This document shows positions 59,702-64,000 of a stretch of 64,000 nt of DNA, one piece after another. Origin of the DNA: Bacillota bacterium. Its GTDB lineage: Bacteria > Bacillota > Clostridia > Oscillospirales > Oscillospiraceae. The position numbers and the translations under genes are program-made. The first letter of the stretch is position 1. Each line of letters opens with the position of its first letter. The stretch covers positions 1 to 64,000 of the forward strand of contig JAQXWB010000077.1 of the NCBI GenBank assembly GCA_029225225.1, read 5' to 3'. The notes under the pieces are model-generated. The model saw only the letters and a list, made by a program, of their open reading frames with translations. It did no database searches and had not been told where the DNA came from.

Positions 59702-60844
59702 TTATACGCCGAAGAGGGCGGCAACGGCGCTTTCGTTCAGCTTCGAGCCGATCACGCACAATCTGCCGGTGACCTCTGCGGTGCCGTTTCTGACATCCAT
59801 TTCGCCCGGTACATGGTCAAAATGCAGCCATGTGCCGTCTGTTGCCTGCACAATACCCTTGGCGCGCAGAACGATACCGTAAGCCTCCTCATTATCCAAT
59901 GCGGAGAGTGCCGCCTTGATCTCCTCAGCGGTGAATTTCTTGTGCGTCTCAACGCCCCAGCTTTGGAAGATCTCGTCGGCGTCATGGCCGTGATGATGAT
60001 GGTGGTGATGATGCTCGTGTTCTTCCTCATGGTCATGGTGGCAATGCTCGTCATGGTCATGGTGGCAATGCTCGTCGTGGTCGTGATGATGCTCATGCTC
60101 CTCGTCGTGGTCATGGTGGCAATGTTCGTCATGGTCATGATGGTGATGCTCGTGCTCCTCATGGTCATGATGGCAGCAGCAGTCGTCGTCCTCGTCTTCT
60201 TCTTGCGCGCGGGCGTGCTCAATCATCTCGGAAAGCTCATCCGTCAGAGAATGCTGATGCTGCATGGCTTCCAAAATCTGCTTGCCGTTCAACTGCTCCC
60301 ACGGGGTCGTGATAATGACTGCCTTTTGGTTGTGCTCCCGCAGCAGGGAAATTGCGGCGTCTAACTTTTCCTCGGAGATCGTTGCCGTGCGGCTAAGGAT
60401 GATGGCGGAAGCCGTCTCGATCTGGTTGGAGTAGAATTCACCGAAATTCTTCAGATAGACCTTGCACTTTGTCGCGTCTGCAACGGTCACAAAGCAGCCG
60501 AGCTGCACATCTTCCGTCGCTACGCGCTGCACTGCGCCGATGACGTCGCTGAGTTTACCGACGCCGGACGGCTCAATAAGAATGCGATCAGGGTGATATT
60601 CGGAGATGACCTGCTTCAGCGCCTTGCCGAAATCTCCGACAAGGGAACAGCAGATGCAGCCGGAATTCATTTCGTTCACTTGAATTCCTGCATCCTTCAT
60701 GAAACCGCCGTCGATACCGATCTCGCCGAATTCGTTTTCAATCAGCACGATCTGCTCGCCGACATACGCCTCACGGATCATCTTCTTGATCAGCGTGGTC
60801 TTGCCCGCGCCCAAAAAACCGGAATAAATATCAATCGTGGTCAT
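59702..60844 (-). CDS. CobW/COG0523 GTPase with large His/Asp-rich metal-binding repeat
   Basis: 380 residues. G3E GTPase: P-loop SGFLGAGKTT, CICC (63-66, the CxCC metal site), and switch and base motifs in between. Residues about 222-287 are almost only His, Asp, Glu and Cys, with three DHDEHCHH units. The C-terminal CobW_C domain (GIVLRAKGIVQATDG) ends the protein. Such proteins deliver Zn(II), Co(II) or Ni(II) using GTP; ZagA/ZigA-like zinc chaperones are the nearest idea. It heads a two-gene operon with the OB-fused CobW. Confidence 0.88.
   Translation of the reverse strand: MTTIDIYSGFLGAGKTTLIKKMIREAYVGEQIVLIENEFGEIGIDGGFMKDAGIQVNEMNSGCICCSLVGDFGKALKQVISEYHPDRILIEPSGVGKLSDVIGAVQRVATEDVQLGCFVTVADATKCKVYLKNFGEFYSNQIETASAIILSRTATISEEKLDAAISLLREHNQKAVIITTPWEQLNGKQILEAMQHQHSLTDELSEMIEHARAQEEDEDDDCCCHHDHEEHEHHHHDHDEHCHHDHDEEHEHHHDHDEHCHHDHDEHCHHDHEEEHEHHHHHHHHGHDADEIFQSWGVETHKKFTAEEIKAALSALDNEEAYGIVLRAKGIVQATDGTWLHFDHVPGEMDVRNGTAEVTGRLCVIGSKLNESAVAALFGV
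59984..60181 (-). repeat. tandem repeat coding the His/Asp-rich tract
   Basis: Imperfect tandem units of about 24-36 bases (CATGGTGGCAATG, TCGTCATGGTCATG) encode DHDEHCHH-type units. Such tracts expand or shrink by slippage, so length may vary between strains. Confidence 0.8.
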
Positions 60845-60882
60845 AAATCTCTATACTTCCTTTCCAATGATAACTCTCGACC

Positions 60883-60899
60883 CTCCGTCGTTCCGACGG
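60883..60899 (-). other. short hairpin in the CobW operon leader
   Basis: CCGTCG-TTC-CGACGG is a perfect 6-base stem between the promoter and the ATG at 60844. It could affect translation or stability. Confidence 0.4.
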
Positions 60900-60925
60900 G
60901 TTTGTCTTTGAATCTCTAAACATAT

Positions 60926-60954
60926 ATTATAACACAATTTTCCAAAATACGCAA
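60926..60954 (-). promoter_or_regulatory. promoter of the CobW pair
   Basis: Minus strand TTGCGT (60949-60954), 17-base spacer, TATAAT (60926-60931). I saw no match to the Zur box pattern known from Bacillus. Confidence 0.65.
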
Positions 60955-60992
60955 GCAAATACGGCGCTTCATTTGAGTTTTTGAAAAAGCTG

Positions 60993-61020
60993 TTGCTTTT
61001 TTTTCGTAAGCTGATATACT
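60993..61020 (+). promoter_or_regulatory. promoter of the LTA-synthase-like gene
   Basis: TTGCTT (60993-60998), 16-base spacer, TATACT (61015-61020), 22 bases before GTG 61043. Confidence 0.6.
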
Positions 61021-61042
61021 GAAAAGGAAAGAGGAAGGGACG

Positions 61043-63070
61043 GTGAACTGTGTTTTGCGGATTCGGGCGTATTTTTCTGCGGAGAATATGAAAAAGCAAT
61101 GGAGCCGTGAGAATTATCGCATTTTGTTTCTGTACTTTGTATTCTCCGTTCTCCTAAACGGAGTGATCGAATTGCTGGCGCGCCGCTCCCTGCTTGACAC
61201 CTTGTCCTTCTGCATCGGGAAGCCGTGGGTGTTTCTCTACGGTGCGTTTCTGATCTTCACTGTATTGTCCTTCTCGCTGCTGTTTCCGAAACGACGCTTT
61301 TGGTTTTTCCTGTTTGCGGCGGTTTGGTTTGGGCTTGCCGTGACAGATTTTATCCTGCTGACCTTCCGCTCCATGCCGCTGACCGCATCCGACATTTGGC
61401 TGATGGCGTTTGTTCGGGATATTTTTGAAAAGTATCTCAGCCGTGTGGAACTGTTTTTCTTGATTTTAGGAATCGCTGCCCTGCTCGGCTTGATCTTTTT
61501 CCTTTGGACGCGCGCGAGAAGGTTTCCGTGCATACCGTGCTTTTCCGTGGTTTCGATTCTTCTTTCTTGCCTTCTTCTGTTTGCCCTGACCGAGCTTTTT
61601 GTACGCATTGATGTTTTAGACAAAACGAATGCGTTTTCCAGCCTGCCCCACGCGTATCATGAAAACGGATTTGTCTATTGCTTCTCCGCAAGTCTGGTCA
61701 CTGGCGGTGTTGACGAACCGGAGGAGTATTCTCCCCATGAGGTCGAGGAGATCATCGACACACAGCGTGACCTGCCGCCGACCAAAACGGATTTGCCGAA
61801 TCTTGTTTTTGTGCAGCTCGAATCATTCTTTGACGCAAATTACCTGAATGACCTGATATTGTCCGAGAATCCTGTGCAGAATTTTGAAGCGTTAAAGGCA
61901 AACTATCCGAGCGGGCTGCTCTCCGTGCCCTGCGTCGGCGCGGGCACGGCGAACACGGAATTTGAGGTTCTGACAGGAATGAATCTGAGTCATTTCGGCG
62001 TGGGGGAATATCCTTATATGACCATTGTCAATGCTACCGCTTCGGAGTCCATTGCCTTCACCCTTGAACAGATCGGTTATGCGACGCACGCCATCCATAA
62101 TAATAACGCAACCTTCTATGACCGCCATATCGTCTATGCCAATCTCGGCTTTCAAACCTTTACATCGCTGGAATACATGAACGATGTGCAATACAATCCA
62201 CGCGGCTGGGCGGATGACAGCGTGCTGACCGGTGAAATCTGTAAGGCGTTGGCTGCGACGGAGGAGAAGGATTTTGTCTTTGCTGTCACCGTTCAGCCCC
62301 ATGGAAAATATCCAAGCGAACCGCTTCCCGACGCGCAGATCATAGGCGTAGCAGGTATGGAGGATGAGGCGCGGAAAAACGGCTTGGAATACTATCTCTA
62401 CCAGTTGAAGGAGTGCGATGCCTTTGTCGCGGAGCTGACGCAGGCGCTTCGGGATTTCGATGAGCCGACCGTTGTTGTGTTTTATGGGGATCATCTGCCG
62501 AGCTTTAATTTTCAACAGGAGGAGCTGTCCTGCGGCAGCGTGCAGACGACAGAGTATGTGATCTGGTCGAATTTCCCGCTTTCGGAAAACACCAAGCGTG
62601 ATCTGCAAACCTACCAGCTCGGTGCCTATGTCATGGATCTGTGCGGCATTCATGAAGGAGCGATTTTCCGCCTGCATCAGAGCTATGATTACGCAGGCGA
62701 CAGCAGCGCGGCATATCAGCAGGCGCTGGAGGTGCTGGAATATGACATCCTCTCAGGCGAGCAATATTATGCCGAAAACGGCGCAACGCCGCAGCCGACG
62801 GATATGCACTTTGGTGTAGAGGAGGTCTGTATTACCGCCCTCACGCAGGAGGAGGACGCGCTGCGTGTTTCAGGCGAACATTTTACGCCCTACAGTGTTG
62901 TGTTTGTCAACGATATCGGCTATGAAACGACCTATCTCTCCGAAACGGCCTTGCTTGTGGAGGGGCTTGTCCTTGCACCGGAGGATGTTGTTGCCGTTGC
63001 GCAGGTTTCCGCCGCAGATGCATTGGAAATATTAAGTATGAGCAAATCGTTTGTGTTTGCTCAATCATGA
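61043..63070 (+). CDS. LTA synthase-family sulfatase-fold protein
   Basis: 675 residues: five N-terminal helices (RILFLYFVFSVLL, PWVFLYGAFLIFTVLSFSLLF and others) and an extracellular sulfatase-fold domain. NLVFVQLESFFD starts the domain with a metal Glu, GTANTEFEVLTG supplies the nucleophile Thr, and FYGDHLPSF the metal Asp and His. It is a glycerolphosphate or other polyol-phosphate transferase at the membrane. A C-terminal extra domain (about 600-675) is not typical. GTG 61043 has GAGGAAGG; ATG 61088 is a possible shorter start. Confidence 0.88.
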   Translation: MNCVLRIRAYFSAENMKKQWSRENYRILFLYFVFSVLLNGVIELLARRSLLDTLSFCIGKPWVFLYGAFLIFTVLSFSLLFPKRRFWFFLFAAVWFGLAVTDFILLTFRSMPLTASDIWLMAFVRDIFEKYLSRVELFFLILGIAALLGLIFFLWTRARRFPCIPCFSVVSILLSCLLLFALTELFVRIDVLDKTNAFSSLPHAYHENGFVYCFSASLVTGGVDEPEEYSPHEVEEIIDTQRDLPPTKTDLPNLVFVQLESFFDANYLNDLILSENPVQNFEALKANYPSGLLSVPCVGAGTANTEFEVLTGMNLSHFGVGEYPYMTIVNATASESIAFTLEQIGYATHAIHNNNATFYDRHIVYANLGFQTFTSLEYMNDVQYNPRGWADDSVLTGEICKALAATEEKDFVFAVTVQPHGKYPSEPLPDAQIIGVAGMEDEARKNGLEYYLYQLKECDAFVAELTQALRDFDEPTVVVFYGDHLPSFNFQQEELSCGSVQTTEYVIWSNFPLSENTKRDLQTYQLGAYVMDLCGIHEGAIFRLHQSYDYAGDSSAAYQQALEVLEYDILSGEQYYAENGATPQPTDMHFGVEEVCITALTQEEDALRVSGEHFTPYSVVFVNDIGYETTYLSETALLVEGLVLAPEDVVAVAQVSAADALEILSMSKSFVFAQS

Positions 63071-63079
63071 GGTGATACC

Positions 63080-63484
63080 ATGCCAACGATTCAGGAAATT
63101 CGAGAGCGCTTTCGCCGAGACCGCTTTGCGACGGACGCGGCGGGAATTACGATCAAAGAGGCACAGCCGCAGCATGCGATCTGCGAGATGCCGCTTTCGG
63201 AAAAGCACCGCAATGCACGCGGCACGCCGATGGGCGGCGCGATTTTCACCCTTGCGGATTTTACCGCAGCCATTGCTGCCAACGGTTTTTCCGAGCATAC
63301 AGACACCATCTCTCTGCATGCGGATATCACGTTTTTAGGCACTGCGAAAGGCGAGAAGCTGATCGCTGAGGCAAAGTGCGTCAAGCAGGGAAGAACAACC
63401 TCTCTATACACGGTAGAGGTCACGGATGAGCTGGGCACGCTCGTCGCGCAGGCCGGTGTGAACGGGTTCGTGCTGCCGAAATAG
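63080..63484 (+). CDS. PaaI-type hotdog acyl-CoA thioesterase
   Basis: 134 residues with the hotdog motif RNARGTPMGGAIFTLADFTAAIAAN, where the Gly-rich turn and Asp form the catalytic site. GAGG precedes the ATG 9 bases past the LTA-synthase stop. It lies before an acyl-CoA synthetase, which suggests acyl-CoA metabolism. Confidence 0.85.
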   Translation: MPTIQEIRERFRRDRFATDAAGITIKEAQPQHAICEMPLSEKHRNARGTPMGGAIFTLADFTAAIAANGFSEHTDTISLHADITFLGTAKGEKLIAEAKCVKQGRTTSLYTVEVTDELGTLVAQAGVNGFVLPK

Positions 63485-63504
63485 GAAATATTACGAAATT
63501 CCTA

Positions 63505-63533
63505 TTGACTTTAGCACTTAAAAGTGATAAAGT
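63505..63533 (+). promoter_or_regulatory. promoter with palindrome, upstream of the acyl-CoA synthetase
   Basis: TTGACT (63505-63510), 17-base spacer, TAAAGT (63528-63533). The palindrome CACTT-AA-AAGTG lies in the spacer: a candidate operator. Confidence 0.6.
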
Positions 63534-63578
63534 AAAAACAATCAAAGCAACGCGATGAGGCGATCCTGCCAAATCCTC

Positions 63579-63609
63579 TCGTCCTCTGCTTTTGCAGAGG
63601 ACGATTTTT
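63579..63609 (+). terminator. terminator-like hairpin in the leader of the acyl-CoA synthetase gene
   Basis: TCGTCCTCTGC-TTTT-GCAGAGGACGA followed by TTTTT, 20 bases before the start codon and after the promoter. It can end the thioesterase transcript, or attenuate the ligase. Confidence 0.8.
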
Positions 63610-63628
63610 ATTAAAAAGGAGAAAGAAT

Positions 63629-64000
63629 ATGGTTATTACCGACATATTAGAGAAAAACGCGCGGCTTTACGGCGAGGATGTCGCACTTGTGGAGATCAAT
63701 CCCTCCGAGGAGCGCGACCGGGCGGTCACTTGGCGAGATTTCAGCCTGATCGAAAATACGCGTCCCGACCTGCCGTACCGCCGCGAGATCACATGGGGGC
63801 AGTTTGATAAAAAGGCAAACCGCTTTGCAAATCTGCTGCTCAGCCGCGGCATCAAGAAAGGGCAGAAGGTTGGAATTCTGCTGATGAACTGCTTGGAGTG
63901 GCTGCCGATTTATTTCGGTATTCTCAAGGCGGGCGCAATTGCCGTGCCGATGAATTTCCGCTATTCCAGCGACGAGATCGAATACTGCTTGGACTTGGCA
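63629..64000 (+). CDS. AMP-forming acyl-CoA synthetase, 5' part (runs off the window)
   Basis: 124 residues visible (MVITDILEKNARLYGEDVAL; ITWGQFDKKANRFANLLL; GILLMNCLEWLPIYFGILKAG; AVPMNFRYSSDEIEY). These are the N-terminal ANL-superfamily blocks before the AMP-binding P-loop, which is cut off. AAAGGAG is 7 bases before the ATG. The next-door thioesterase fits an acyl-CoA pathway. Confidence 0.88.
   Translation, partial: MVITDILEKNARLYGEDVALVEINPSEERDRAVTWRDFSLIENTRPDLPYRREITWGQFDKKANRFANLLLSRGIKKGQKVGILLMNCLEWLPIYFGILKAGAIAVPMNFRYSSDEIEYCLDLA

Noticed and set aside
59813-60364. 183-codon hydrophobic Met/Val ORF on the plus strand
   Set aside because: It is the reverse of the His/Asp repeat (CAT/CAC become ATG/GTG) in the CobW gene.
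1-64000. CRISPR arrays, prophage or IS transposases
   Set aside because: No regularly spaced direct repeats, and no integrase, transposase or phage structural gene found by reading the ORFs.

Overview
The window looks like chromosomal DNA of an endospore-forming, Gram-positive member of the Clostridia, probably an Oscillospirales/Ruminococcaceae-type lineage. Evidence for this: a complete spoIIIAA-AH operon with a sigma-E-like promoter, an intact sigK, a CIRCE element before htpG, LTA-synthase and RodA-type cell-wall genes, an SLH-domain surface protein, strong AGGAGG-type ribosome sites, frequent TTG/GTG starts, and a moderately GC-rich body with AT-richer islands. I saw no phage, insertion-sequence transposase, CRISPR array or rRNA. 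The species is an inference; no marker such as 16S is present.

Layout. 0-13 kb: mutY, a DnaQ-like exonuclease with a zinc ribbon, an aconitase-family hydratase, feoAB, a P-loop protein, a PII-like protein overlapping a CPA2 antiporter gene, a repeat-filled gap, the tsaE-tsaB-upp operon and rodA. 13-20.6 kb: an SLH surface protein, lgt, the yfmF/yfmH M16 pair, prmA and a DUF4015 protein. 20.6-26.5 kb: an AT-richer accessory stretch with a cassette of four hairpins, a DUF134 regulator operon (small Cys membrane protein, ABC ATPase, FtsX-like permease with a His/Glu loop, lipoprotein with CPFC), then cysK divergent from a three-Cys Rrf2 regulator. 26.6-31.3 kb: rpoD, icd, trmB and a GH13 enzyme. 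31.4-36 kb: two tRNA-Pro genes bracketing an arsR-permease-Cys-rich thioredoxin operon and an exported amidase. 36-44 kb: an ABC-F protein, a MATE pump, htpG, a TSCPD/TM2 pair, a TepA-like protease and a divergent UppP homologue. 44-58.6 kb: ftsK, an ECF S component, spoIIIA, then asp23-like, nusB, a TsaD-like gene, xseAB, ispA, sigK, a DUF5662 protein and a GNAT protein. 58.7-64 kb: two CobW/G3E GTPases (one with a large His/Asp repeat), an LTA-synthase-like protein, a hotdog thioesterase and the start of an acyl-CoA synthetase.

How the parts work together. Several modules point to metal and thiol homeostasis: FeoAB, the DUF134-ABC-lipoprotein operon, arsR-permease-CxxC protein, CysK/Rrf2 and the CobW pair. 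The best candidates for an undescribed system are the DUF134-regulated ABC operon (20897-24576) and the PII-like/antiporter pair (7977-9549). The window also holds at least four families of small hairpin-forming dispersed repeats in gene borders: GGGAA-type ends (three copies), CATTGC-type long palindromes (two), ATCAAGAATC repeats (two) and the 20.6-kb cassette.

Starts were chosen by ribosome-site spacing and often differ from the ORF track. Family names come from recognising motifs, not from a database search.
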